Source: Solanum dulcamara
Lineage: Eukaryota; Streptophyta; Magnoliopsida; Solanales; Solanaceae
Assembly (NCBI RefSeq): GCF_947179165.1
Contig: NC_077242.1
Location: 53,205,097-53,269,096 of the forward strand
Direction: 5' to 3'
Length of the DNA stretch: 64,000 bases
The notes under the pieces are model-generated. The model worked only from the letters and a program-made list of their open reading frames with translations. It ran no database searches and was not told the DNA's origin. Position numbers and translations under genes: made by a program. Of the stretch, positions 1-10,712 are shown piece by piece (the stretch's first letter is position 1; every line of letters starts with the position of its first letter).

Positions 1-290
1 ATCATATGGGTATCTAGCAGCACATCTACGGTAAAGTCTATCTCTCGTTCGGGAGGAAGGCCTGGAAGCTCGTCTGGATATATATATGAGAATTCATTAA
101 CTACGGGAACTGACTGAAAGGTTGGCGCTTCCGCTTCCAAATACTGTATGCGAACCAGGTGATAAACACAACCTTTTCTGATCATTTTTCTCGCCTTAAG
201 GTAGGAAATAAACTTCCCTCTCGGCGATGCTGTATTAACTGCCCATTCCATCACTGGTTCTCCTGAGAATTGAAAATATACTCGAACTAC
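1..290 (-). pseudogene. RE-A pol fragment: protease-RT linker and RT N-terminus
   Basis: The minus-strand translation reads through a typical chromovirus segment: a GEPVMEW-like strand, the FISYLKARKMIRKGC block, VPVVNEF, then PDELPGLPPEREIDF, which opens the reverse transcriptase domain. It runs off the left edge of the window before any RT catalytic motif. Upstream, beyond about 290, the frame decays into stops, so the protease itself cannot be followed. In an intact element this segment would link the aspartic protease to the RT in one polyprotein. It is certainly a gypsy pol fragment. Whether the part outside the window is intact cannot be judged. Confidence 0.85.
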
Positions 291-3195
291 TAGGTCTTAA
301 ACGAGTCCTCATTCCCCGTTATGGGTTTCCTTTTTTGGTACTTGAGAATATTGTGATCCCTCTTTGGCCTATTATAATATGGTCTCGCGCCTTGCCGGTG
401 ATTTCTCTCGGGAGTTTCACTTATTGAGGTTTCCTTACTTTTCACCTCCTTCTAATAGTTTGATCTCTTTGTTTTCTATCTACTTACCCTCTTTATTTCC
501 CAAATATCGCTCTACTAAAATCTCCAATTTAACCTACAGTCAAATAATAGTAGAGTACGTGGCAAAAGTTGTACCTTTTATTCTTATTGTTGCTCGATCT
601 TTGGTACCCTAGCGTGATTAATGCCTTCCTTACCGTGACACCAGTTGTTGGAACTCACATGTCCACCGATATAATCGTACGTGGGATATCCTACACATTC
701 ATATATATATATATATGTATATATTCACTATCAACTAGACTACAAAATAGCTCCAAACGATGTTCAAGCATATCGTTGTTCTAGAGCTGTGATGTACTTT
801 CTGTCTCTTCACCAGCCTAGTCTACATCGTCTTACGCGGCCTCTTACGGTTTATAGCCATTCCATAAACTCTAGTTTTCCCTTAAGTTACTCTAGCCTCT
901 CATTTGTGTCTTACGTCTAAATATATAGAATTCTTGCATACTTCTCAGGGGGTCATCCATCCTAAAATTGCTCCCACCTGAGCACGCTTAACCTTATAAC
1001 TTTGATGGAATTGGGTACGTTAATGTTGATATAATTGCGTCCATTTCCTCGTTTTACCTTTATTACATTATTGGGAGCGAGTTGAGATCTTACAGATTCT
1101 GAGACACTTTCGTAACACATCCATCTTTTACAATTACTGTTTTACCCTTTTTGATCCTCAATCTTTACTTTTTGCTTTCGTGCGTGACAATCTTTCGTCC
1201 TGGACTACCAGATTCCCGAGGGTAGTGATCGCACCATCCATCAAGGTCTCTACCAATGATTCTTCACACGGTCTCAAATACCGCAGCTTATATCTATTTA
1301 TTATTAGCCTCGAGATCCATCCATCTGTTATAGGATCTCGTTTGGAGTGTAAGCGTTCCCATATACATATGATAGCATAAGTTGATTTTCTCTTACGCTT
1401 GTATTTCTCTTGTCCACTTCCACCCTTTAGGGTGTACCCATGTCATCCTCTGTTCATTTTCAACTATTCATGCGCAAATGATTCTGTTTTAACATATTTA
1501 ACATACCACACCATGTCTACACCTTCTATTAGAACATCTATACTTTAGGTTGCCTCTATAAGAAACCTTAGTACAATAATGGGTTGCTTAGTATTCTCGA
1601 TGAATAGTACACAATCTAGTCCAAGTACTGGTACTCGAGTCATATAACTAATGTAGTAGTTTAGTCGAAGCTACATTCAATTCATCCCAATCAGTACGTC
1701 ACTAGTGCTTATGGCCGTGTCCGATTCTCCATTCGGGGCACTTATACTCTGATGACACATGTTTCACACTTTGTTATCACAGTTTTTCCCAATGGATACT
1801 ACTTGTTCCTTTAATAATTTCATAATACCTCGGTTGTTTTGTAATTTCTGTTCTTTCTCCTCTAGGTATCCCACTATTTTCCAATATGGAGGTACATATA
1901 CATAATACCCTTTTTTGCCTCATGAGTTTTCATCCTTATTGTGTACCCGATACTAACTCCTAATCTTACTCACGACCATATCTTGTAGTTGCTTCCTTAC
2001 TAAGCTTTACTTATTTCCATAACGATTCTCGTATATTCACAGTATACCCTACTCGTATAACACTCTTCACCTTCCTCACAATTCTTGCTATAGGTTAATT
2101 CTAGTTGGTGAGGCAAATGTATTCAACCTTTGTCTAAATCATCCCTCCGTATCGCAGGCCCTAATGAATCACCCCAGCATTTTTCCACCACATGAAACAC
2201 GTGACCTTGAATCGCCTACAAATTTATGTTTTTCCATTCACAGGTTACATCTCCAATTAGTCGACTAGGAACTGATGAGATGTCCCCATACAACATTTTC
2301 CCAACCTCCACCAGAGAGGAACTAATATCCACTAAGCATCAGAGTACTTCCTAGTACTTGACTCACATGGTCTTGAGTCGTGAACAATTTTTTTTTCTAG
2401 TCCTCAAATAACAGCTGAGGGTTTTGTACTTTCCAGCAAGAATGAAACTCAATCGCTGGACACTTTTCCTTCCAACCGAAATTCTCTTTCGAATTATGAC
2501 TCTCCAAGTAAAAATGGTACTCTTTTTACCGACAACATAGAGGGAACCTCTTTCAGTTTTAGTCCAACGTTATAAATTTTACCCTATCGGTATCAACTTC
2601 CAAGACATCTTCTAAACGTATGTCTCAGTCTCTTTCTTGCTTTTGTTCCATTCTCAAAAAAAATAATTAGGAATAGTTTCCTCTGTATTTTGTACTATCT
2701 CAAAATCTGCACGCAGAAGATAGCAGCAATGCCTCACAGGGACAACATATACATTTTTTTATATCACCTTATATCACAATCACACAGAGCTTTCAATATC
2801 AATAACTGTATGAAAATAATGGACTTACCTCATGTGTCTACCTCAAACTGCATTTATTGCACTTTCCTATCTACTTTCCTTTAAATTTTCAACTTTACAT
2901 TTCAAGCTCAACACCTTACTCAACATATCGCTTTCATACCTTTACTTACTCGTATACTATGTAGCTCCCAATATCATCCATCGCATTCCTCTATCGATAT
3001 CGTTCCTTAGCTGAAATCAAATGTTAGAAAAACAAATTTCATGTCCTATGGATGGGCTCTATCGCACGATCTTAGATATGAAAGAAAGGTAACATCCTAA
3101 ATGCCCTGTAGCCTCCTGTTTATAGATGTGGCGCGCAACACACCGATAAACAAGATTCTACTAGAAACGGTCTGTAGACATTCCGAGGAAGGACC
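291..3195 (-). other. RE-A decayed internal region (expected gag-protease interval), no gene
   Basis: This is where gag and protease should lie, between the primer-binding site and the RT start. No gag core, zinc knuckle or protease motif is readable in any frame. The first 100 bases inside the PBS still resemble the leaders of other elements here (a GTGTGTTGCGCGCCACA-like stretch and an ATCGTGCGATAGAG-like stretch). After that I see no recognisable coding sequence. The short open frames (for example 364-612 and 2690-2884, plus strand) are low-complexity, T/C-rich and antisense to the element. A 5S rRNA-like sequence sits at 940-1042. Confidence 0.55.
940..1042 (-). pseudogene. 5S rRNA-derived sequence
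   Basis: Read from 1042 down to 940, the sequence aligns without a gap over 103 nt to plant 5S rRNA as I remember it. I count about 73 identities, and most mismatches are transitions. The two internal promoter blocks are the best preserved: GTTAAGCGTGC (box A region) is exact, and AGGATGGATGACC (box C region) has one change. The similarity starts at the 5S 5' end and fades in the last 15 nt. There is no tandem 5S unit around it, so it is not part of an rDNA array. It is either a dead 5S copy, a 5S-derived SINE, or the 5S domain of a Cassandra-like TRIM element inside RE-A. I could not define terminal repeats around it. Confidence 0.8.
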
Positions 3196-3207
3196 GCTCT
3201 GATACCA
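3196..3207 (-). other. RE-A primer-binding site (initiator tRNA-Met type)
   Basis: On the minus strand this reads TGGTATCAGAGC, the intact 12-nt complement of the initiator tRNA-Met 3' end used by plant chromoviruses. It lies four bases inside the LTR end (3212), the usual spacing. This fixes both the orientation and the inner edge of the LTR. Confidence 0.9.
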
Positions 3208-3976
3208 CTTCTGTCACGACCCAACTCCGTAGGCCATGACTGGTGCCCGAGTTGGGCACCCATACGTACCCTTAGCCACACTTAGTACATTAATCGAATA
3301 AACATAGGTAATGATTAAAAGGGATCTCTAAACAGATATAATGCACGATGGCCGATAGGCCATCACGAAACACAAAAAAAAACCCCAAAACATATATACA
3401 AAACCCACATCTCATGTCTACAGACCTCTATAGAATGATATCCTAGTCATATGATGGGATAGGGCCCCGCCGTACCCTGAACAACGTATATATATACAAC
3501 AAAAAGTGTCAGTACCAAAATAGGACTCCGAACAAAGGAGCATTGTCGACCAACATGGTGGATGTCCTAAGCGAGCGGATCGGCAAACCAATAATCTGTA
3601 CCTGCGGGCATGTAATGCAGTCCCCGAAGAAAGGGGGTCAGTACGGAAAATGTACCGAGTATGTAGAGCATGAACTGTAATAAATAAAGTTATTTCCAGA
3701 GCAGAAAGTGCAAAAATGAGCAAAATATCCAGAAATATCAAATGCTTATCAAACCACATATAATGGGTTTTAATAAGTAAAGTCATTACCGCAATAGAAT
3801 GTACAAAACTGAGCAAAATGTCCGAAGATATCAAATGCTGATCAAAACCTCAGATAATGTATGTAGAAAAACATATGCCATATCCGGCCCCATTATGGGA
3901 CTCGGTGAACAAATGTGGTCGCCCTCCTATCATTGGCGCCACAGCACAACATAACACCAGAATAGGGAATATCTCC

Positions 3977-4048
3977 GTAACAAATCATATCATATCATAT
4001 CAGATGGCCATATCAAATCATATCATATCACATCATATCATATCATAA
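3977..4048. repeat. (ATATC)n imperfect microsatellite
   Basis: A pentamer array of CATAT/ATATC units, broken by a short GATGGCC-containing spacer and occasional CACAT variants. It lies inside the RE-A LTR and has no coding content. Confidence 0.8.
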
Positions 4049-5601
4049 GCATATGTGTACATGGCACAGCATAACTCCGTGGCATAACATACACCACCCC
4101 ATGTACATGTCATACCTTCCCCCTCACGTCGGGACACGACGAACAATGCAGAGAAGTATGCACGATAACATATCCTGGCCCAGGCTCAGTGAAGAAAGGA
4201 TTGAGGCATCCACGAGTGGAGTAGTGAGAAACTATATGCAATTTAAATCATATTTAAGACTCAATGGAATAATCAGAATGAGCTATCATTTAAAAATTGA
4301 GACGAGACTCATGTCAAGTACCTTTGAAAAGTTACCCTGGATTATATCAGAATAAATCTTCTGGAATCATATAGACGTATCGAAGCATAATAAAATACCT
4401 TTTGGAAATCAAGGAATTGGCCATCCTAATGGCTCTAGGAATAGGAACCTCTTTGAAATTATATAAAAGTCATATTTTTGTTTCATAAATACCATACCAA
4501 AACAAAGATTAGCTTTACATACACATGTCAAAACATGAAAATCAAAAGAATATGCTTTACATACTTATGTCAAAAACATGCCAAAAGAAAGAAAGGTTCG
4601 CTTTACGTACCTCTTACGGATTACTCTTAACTATGCTCGCCTCGTCGTCTCTTGAACCTATTTAACATGAAATTAATACTAAGGTTAATAACCTTTCACT
4701 TTCCAATTCCAACTCTACAACCAAGTCTCCATAGAGGTCCTTTCCTTATTCATTTCCCTCAACTATTCATTACTAGCTCCGAATCTACCGAAAATCGGGC
4801 AGCATCTCCCCTATAACTTCAACATCCCCGAGTTCTCAACTCGGCCATCATGTCAACAACCATACCAAAAAAAACAGCCAGCAGCATGTATACAAGTAAA
4901 TCACTTCAAATTTACACAATACAAGCTCCAAATAACTCGTTCAAAACTACGATACCAAAGTAGAGTTTTTAACCTTTATTTTGTAAAATATTTAATCATA
5001 CCAAATGGAGGGTCGTGTGGCTGCAACCAGCAGCACCCACATCCATTTTGAGTACTTTACAGCCCTGCAACACGCAATTAAACCACCACCAAACTGCAGC
5101 ACCACCAAACAACACACTACGCGACTTCGATTTAATTACTACGACTTCCATTTAGTTTGTTTCCAACGTCAAACATCCTTATACATTTTTTCCACTTACA
5201 GCATATTTTAAGAGATGTAATATACTTCATAACATCATCATAAAGTCCATTTCAAAACAGAAAACTTTACCTTTCCCAAAATTCACCAAAACTCGCCAAA
5301 ACTTGCCTCGGAATTTCCTTTAGCGCAGCTGAAACTTATGGGCTGTTTGGTAACGTTTTGGGCTGCTTCAAACCATAAAATTTCATTAATAATATCTTCA
5401 TAACATCATGGTATAAATCATATAATTAATTCTCGGCACGGAATCGGAAAACTTACCTTTTTTTCCTCCCAAAACCGTAGCTCTTTCTTCTTTCTAGCCT
5501 AAGTTTCTCTTCTCTTCTCTTCTTTCTTTCTCTTGTCATTTCGTTTTTATTGTATTGAAATCTCTAGATGAGTGTGGAAATTAATGAGTCATAAGACTCA
5601 T

Positions 5602-5715
5602 ATATATATATATATATATACAACTTTAGGGGCGACACATGTCATCCCCCAAGTGGTGACACGTGTCAAGCCCTAAGTGGCGACACATGTCAAGACCTAA
5701 GTGGTGACACGTGTC
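5602..5715 (-). promoter_or_regulatory. Putative RE-A LTR promoter: four 24-bp-spaced G-box palindromes and TATA run
   Basis: Four palindromes of form GACAC(A/G)TGTC start at 5634, 5658, 5682 and 5706, exactly 24 bp apart. They alternate CATG, CGTG, CATG, CGTG at the core. Two contain the perfect G-box CACGTG, the bZIP/bHLH site. On the minus strand they lie just upstream of an (AT)n run (5602-5620) that can serve as a TATA box. A purine-rich GAAAGAAAGAAGAG tract 70-130 nt further on resembles a transcribed leader. This order (sites, TATA, leader) fits a U3/R promoter in the element's own orientation. Promoter activity is inferred; the spacing and motifs are seen directly. Confidence 0.6.
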
Positions 5716-5859
5716 AAGATCTCATTGGTCCAACACACCCCTTTCCTCCAATCACGGGATGCCATGTGGCATGTGGGGCCCACATGAATCTTCTTGAAGA
5801 CTTTATGAAATTCCTATTTTACCCCTAGCCTTCCACAATATTACCATAGGCCACTTTGC

Positions 5860-6200
5860 CAACTTTCCTTTTTGCCCTTTGCCTTTTCCATTATTTCCAC
5901 ACTATTAATGATCATAAATAATATTCATATCCAACTTGTATATTAAATAAATTTTGGAAGATGGTCATTCCCTTAACTTTACCACAGCTACCCTAAAACA
6001 TCCAACCATATAAAATATGGGATATAACATTCTCTATGAGAAATTCCAATTTTTGCCCCTCACCTTTTATAATATTTCCAAGTTGAAATTCTAATTTAGT
6101 CATAAGAATTTTATATCCATTAAGATCAAATATAGCCTTGTCCTTGACTTGTTACCATTATCTCTAAAATATCCTAATGTGCAAAATACGGGTTATAACA
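5860..6200 (-). repeat. Diverged tandem duplication of the RE-A LTR start (period about 171 bp)
   Basis: On the minus strand the LTR opens TGTTATAACCCGTATTTTG at 6200. A second, similar opening, TGTTATATCCCATATTTTA, occurs from 6029. The similarity continues for tens of bases and resumes around a GGGCAAAAA motif. The two units are clearly diverged, so the duplication is old. The outer copy is taken as the real LTR edge because integrase homology starts immediately after 6200. Confidence 0.55.
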
Positions 6201-7469
6201 ATGATATTAACCGAATCTCATAGTTTGAGGTATTCTATTCACTTAGGATCCACAAAGATATATAAATTTTTGAAGGAAATATATTGGTGGAATGCCATGA
6301 AGAAGAAAATTGCAGAGTTTGTGGTTAAGTGTCCAAATTGTCAACAAGTCAAGCTTGAGCATGAAAAACTGAGAGGTTTAGCTCAAGAAAGTAAAATATC
6401 TACTTGGAAGTGGGAAGACATAAATATGGAATTTATTATAGGTTTGCCTCGTACTCATAGGCAACATGATACGATTTGGGTTGTTTTTGACTGAATTACT
6501 AAGTCCACATATTTTCTTCCCATTAAGACTTTTTATTCAGTCGAGGATTATGCTAGACTTTACATTCAAGAGTTGGTTAAGCTTTATGGCATTTCGTTAT
6601 CTATTATTTTTAATCGAGGTACCCAATTTATATCTCAGTTTTGGAGGTTATTCGAAAAAGGTCTTAGTACTCAAGTTAAGCTTAGCATACATTTTCACCC
6701 TCAGACTGATGGTTAAGCCGAGTGTACTATTCAGAAATTGAAGGATATGTTGAGATCTTATGTAATTAAATTCAAAGGTAATTGGAATTATTACTTGCCA
6801 TTGATTGAGTTTGCCTATAAAAACAATTATAATTCGAGTATCTAAATGTCTCCATTTGAGGCATTGTATGGTAGGAGGTGTACATATCCTGTTGGATTGT
6901 TTGAGATTGGTGAAGTTTCCTTGATAGGACCTGAGTAGGTTTGTGAGGCTATGGAGAAAGTTAGACTCATTAGAGAAAGGTTGAAAACTGCCCGAAGCCG
7001 ATAACAATCCTATTCTAATGTGAGGAGAAGAGAGGTTGAATTTGAAGTCGATGAGTGGTTGAAAATATCATCTATGAAGAATGTGATGCATTTTGGAAAG
7101 AAATAAAAGCTTGGTCCTCGATATGTAGGCCCATGTCAGATTTTGAGGTGTTATGGCAAGGTAGCTTATGAGTCAGATTTGCCTTTGAAATTTGCATCGG
7201 TGTATTCGGTGTTCCATATCTCTTTGTTGAAGAAGTGTGTGGGTGATCCTACCTCCATTATTCCATTGGATAGAGTCAGTGTGAAGAAGAGTCTATCTTA
7301 TGAAGAGGTTCCGATTGAGATTCTTGATCGGCAAGTCCGAAAGTTGAGGAATAAAGAAGTTGCATCCATGAAGGTTCTTTGGAGGAACCAACTAGTTGAG
7401 GGTGCCACATGGGTGGCTGAAGCCAATCTGATGTCACATTATCCTCATCTATTTCCTTCTTTTCCAACT
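6201..7469 (+). pseudogene. RE-B integrase, GPY/F and chromodomain remnant
   Basis: This is the C-terminal third of a chromovirus polyprotein. It starts inside the HHCC zinc-binding domain (two His, then CPNCQQVK). The D,D,E core follows, with MEFIIGLPRTHRQHD, the HFHPQTDG block and the LPLIEFAY helix. A GPY/F-like GPRYVGPCQI stretch is next, then a chromodomain with IEILDRQVRKLRNKE and VLWRNQLVEGATW. The product would insert element cDNA and read histone marks. The long clean stretch is 7143-7469. Earlier parts carry in-frame stops (near 6492 and 6715, for example) and at least one frameshift, so it is dead. Upstream pol is missing because RE-A joins at 6200. Confidence 0.9.
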
Positions 7470-7717
7470 TGAGGTATTAAGTTCCTTTATGATTCATTCC
7501 TTTGAATTCATATGTTTCAATCATTCTCATATTTTCATATGTATCCATGTTCATGAAATGAGTTTTAAAGTCATGTTTTAGCTTGAGGTTGATTACTCCT
7601 TGGTTTTATAAATTTTGATGTGTCATTGCATTCATTTGGGTTGTTAGATATCTTTACCTACTCTATTTATTCTACTTGAGTCCTATTCAAGGACGAATGC
7701 TCCTAAATGAGAGATAT
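7470..7717 (+). other. RE-B 3' untranslated region and polypurine tract
   Basis: Non-coding stretch between the chromodomain stop and the LTR. It shares a TTCAAGGACGAATGCTCC-like block with the 3' ends of the other elements here. The expected polypurine tract just before the LTR is degraded to AAATGAGAGATAT. Confidence 0.7.
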
Positions 7718-9538
7718 TGTAAGATCCCAGAAGTTGGAAAGTTAAGAAAATGGGAAAACTCAAAAATTTGCAGCTTTTTGGACTTTCATGAGGCCCTTCA
7801 TAGATCTTAGAAAGAACCATGGTTAATCAAAAAGGTTCGTGAAAGTGATTTGGAAATAGGATTTGGCAAAGGTAAGTTATATGGATGGTCTTACGATCAG
7901 TACAAAGTCCTACTAACCGTAGACCCATTCATAGAGAGGCCACCAGAAGACTTCAAAGAGAGGGTATATGGACCCTCATATGGATTTTGAAAGGAACCAT
8001 GGCCCGTATAAGGGTCCCATGGAAGTGTTGAAGAAAAAGGGAAAAGTTAGGTAGGGTCCACAATAGTGTCTACAACCTGTAGATACTATCACGGACCATA
8101 ATGTGGCCTGTTAAACTCAACCCCTAGATCTTTGAATGAGTCACCCTTCACAACCCGTGAAGAGGTTGACGAACCATAGACCCCTCCATCTAAGTCCCTC
8201 TTCACACAACTTTGTTTTCCTTTGAGTCTATAGTTGTCTATACAGTCTGTAGTAATTTGTACAAACCGTACGGTGTCAAGTGAGAGTGTCTCCGTCAATT
8301 TTAATGTCGAGGGTAATTGTTCCTTTTCCCATTTAATTTACTCCTATACTTGGAAATTTTGTGGTATTCTCTTACACTAATAACTACCCAAAACCCCTCA
8401 TTAACTCCTCTTCTCTCAAATACTTTTCCAAATCAAATCTTCTTTCTAAAAGAATTCTCTTCAAGGTTTCTTCAAGTTGAATCTACGGTTCAAGCTCCAA
8501 TATCAAGGTTCTCCAAAATCCATTGTATTAGGGATTTAATAGCTAAGGTGTGTGGAAATTCACCAATAGATCCTTTCATCCATTGGATCCCAAAAGAACT
8601 TAATTCTCCAATTCGATTTCACCCAATTCTAAAGAATTTTATGTCAATTCTTCATGAGTCTTTTCTACTTCAATTCAATTGATATTGTTTCACTTGATTA
8701 TGCATGAATTCACATTACTATATTATTTTAAATTTATTTCACATAGACCCACGATTTTCAATATATGAATTATGAATTTATGATCATGAACTATGAAGGT
8801 ATTATGAATGATTTATGAAAAACTATGAATTATGTCTCAAGTATGTTTTAAGTATGAATGAATGAATTGTGAAAGGTTTTCTCACAATATAAAGAAATCA
8901 TAATTTTGATGCTTAGAAAGGTAAGTATCTATAAAAATTATGTTATGGTTATGGTTTTCAAGGAGCTATTCTTATGATGTATTTTATGAATGTGGATTGG
9001 TACTTGTTTGCCTTTCCTAATGTTGATGAATTACTATTTTGTTGGGATTAACTTAGCACTGAGAGAACTTTAAGGTGGATACTTGGTAAGGGAGTCTCTA
9101 GTAGCAACCTCTAATTCTAAAATGCGTTGCCCCTATAGGTTGCTTTAATTGGCTTAGCTTGTGGATCACAAGTAGCCTCTCTCTTCTCAATGTGGGAGTT
9201 ACATCTGTTTCTATGTTATATCTCACATGATCTTAAATGTCGGTTATGGTCAATATCCCCCAAAGTAACTATGTTTTTCTTATAAGCTCTTATTTAATGT
9301 TTTTATGATGCATTGACCTTATTAAATATTTTCATGTTTTACCTTATGCTTTTCAAGATATATGGTCATGCATGTCATGCTCATACTGTTCATACCTTTT
9401 ATGTCTACTTATCCATGATTATGCATGCTTCTCACATACTTAGTATAATCTATGTACTAATGCATACTTTTGCCTATATTATCACATAATATAGGGTCTG
9501 ACTCTCATCCTTCCGCTTGTGGCTACTTACAATCTACA
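7718..9538 (+). repeat. RE-B 3' LTR, or an LTR shared by RE-B and RE-C; inner end displaced
   Basis: It starts TGTAAGATCCC directly after the RE-B polypurine tract. The first 600 bp (U3) is unlike the RE-C 3' LTR. From about 8890 the two LTRs align well (for example around GGGATTAACTTAGCAC and the GGTCAATATCCC block). The copy breaks off at TCTAC (9538). The LTR tail expected next (TTGTTGG.GAG...) is found at 13124 on, beyond an inserted block. It is therefore probably one LTR split by 9539-13119, which also serves as 5' LTR of RE-C. Confidence 0.65.
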
Positions 9539-10441
9539 TCGCGTTATTTTAGTCTTTTTCTACTTGATAAGTCCCTAAGCTACGTCATTTTGTACTATAT
9601 TTGGAAGACCTATAACTATACAAACCCTTTGAATTCCTCTCATTCCCTTTTAATCACTTAATACAAATTCTATCAATAAAATTCTCTCCCAAGTCCATCA
9701 TTTTCTCCAAGTTAAGGGTTCAAGGATCTTCACACTCAAGGATCCCAATTCCAAGTACATTTAGGGCTTTGATTAATCAAGGTACGTGTAAATTTATAAA
9801 TAGATCCTCTTTCATCCATGGAGTCTCAAAGGTTTCTCAATTATCTCTTTCATGAATTTCTCCTAAACCTAATTTTGATCAATTTATATTAGATTAACTC
9901 GATTATGGATTTACTCAGTTACAATGATCTATTCATGCATGATTCAATTTTAATTATATATTTTCAATGAGTTTTACAAGGACCCGCGCATTATGCTATG
10001 AATTTCAAATATAAACTATAGAGTTGTGATCACGGATTTGATGAATTATTATGTATAGTTTATGATTCAAGTATGTTTTCAAGCAAGTAGCCATGAATTG
10101 TGAAAGGATTTCTCACAGTATGAAAGAAATCATGATTTAGATTCTTAGAAAGGTGAGTATCGACAAGTTTATGTTATGATCATGGTTTTCAATGTGCTAT
10201 TATTATGATGTGTTTTATGATGTGGATAGATTGATTATTGCGTTTCATAATGACTACGTTTTATGTATTCTATTGGGATTAACTTAGCTCCGAGAGAACT
10301 TTGTGGTGGGGACTCCATAAGGGAGTCCTAGTAGCAACCCCTAGTTCCAAACTATGTGCCCCTATAGTTGCCTTTATGGCTTAGCCAATGGATTCAAATA
10401 TAACTTATGTTCATATTTATACGGAGTCTACCTTGGCAAGT
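9539..10441 (+). repeat. LTR fragment related to the RE-C 3' LTR
   Basis: From about 9551 this matches 18920-19775 of the RE-C 3' LTR (TCTACTTGATAAGTCC..., then CTTTGATTAATCAAGGTA..., ending CTTGGCAAGTA). It lacks the U3 start and the LTR tail. At about 10441 it switches abruptly to minus-strand leader sequence. No ORF or other gene is seen in it. Confidence 0.65.
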
Positions 10442-10712
10442 ATCCCCTCATTAGTATCAAGCCCTCTTTGACGTGAAGCCCCTCTTTGAGGTATTTTCTG
10501 AAAATCATAAAGAACTATTATTAGAGGAAAAAGACTTAGAGTACACTCTATCGCATGATGTAGATCATGAAAGAAGTGAAGATTTCCTAATATGCCTCAT
10601 GGCCTTCTACTCATACACGTGGCGCGCTTCACACCCATGAATAAGACTCTACTCGATGCGGCATGTTGGACTTCCTAAAATACTTCAAAACCTTGTTCTT
10701 TGATAACAAGTT
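10442..10712 (-). pseudogene. Minus-strand chromovirus leader, PBS and gag start, truncated
   Basis: On the minus strand a degraded PBS (10708-10695, TGTTATCAAAGAAC) is followed by a leader carrying the conserved GTGTGAAGCGCGCCAC block. A gag beginning of the MP-R-RG-type follows, with its start codon mutated to ATA. It is cut after about 20 codons by the junction with the plus-strand LTR fragment at 10441. It is a dead stump. Confidence 0.65.

Larger units (their letters stand above)
1..6200 (-). mobile_element. RE-A: 5' part of a minus-strand Ty3/gypsy chromovirus
   Basis: Read on the minus strand, this holds a 3.0 kb LTR (6200 down to 3212), a primer-binding site, a 2.9 kb decayed internal region and the protease-RT linker running off the window at base 1. 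The plus strand is pyrimidine-rich throughout, so the element's coding strand is purine-rich, as usual for plant gypsy elements. The LTR has TG...CA ends. Its outer end at 6200 abuts the integrase of another element, so RE-A probably inserted into RE-B. The five bases after it (ATGAT, 6201-6205) would be one copy of the target-site duplication, but the partner copy lies outside the window. The 3' half and 3' LTR are not in this window. Confidence 0.8.
3212..6200 (-). repeat. RE-A 5' LTR (about 2989 bp)
   Basis: The plus-strand copy begins TGTCACGACCC next to the PBS and ends GGGTTATAACA at 6200, giving TG...CA ends. In element orientation it starts TGTTATAACCC. About 480-580 bp into the LTR there is a promoter-like block: four G-box-like palindromes followed by an AT run and a purine-rich leader (separate entry). 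Other contents are an imperfect ATATC microsatellite and a diverged duplication of the LTR start. Minus-strand ORF 3418-3834 (138 codons) falls in the LTR, shows no domain and looks accidental. No second copy of this LTR is in the window, so it cannot be dated here. Confidence 0.85.

Noticed and set aside
940..1042. Functional 5S rRNA gene
   Set aside because: About 71% identity, no tandem array, and altered helices around GAACTCCGCA. It cannot be a working 5S gene.
3196..3207. tRNA gene fragments at the TGGTATCAGAGC sites
   Set aside because: Only the 12-nt primer-binding complement is present next to LTR ends; there is no cloverleaf around any of them.
3418..3834. 138-codon minus-strand ORF
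   Set aside because: It lies inside the RE-A LTR, has no domain or gene context, and reads as scrambled hydrophobic and Ser/Arg text. Judged a chance frame.
3977..4048. CRISPR-like or satellite array
   Set aside because: It is a simple imperfect pentamer microsatellite with no spacers.
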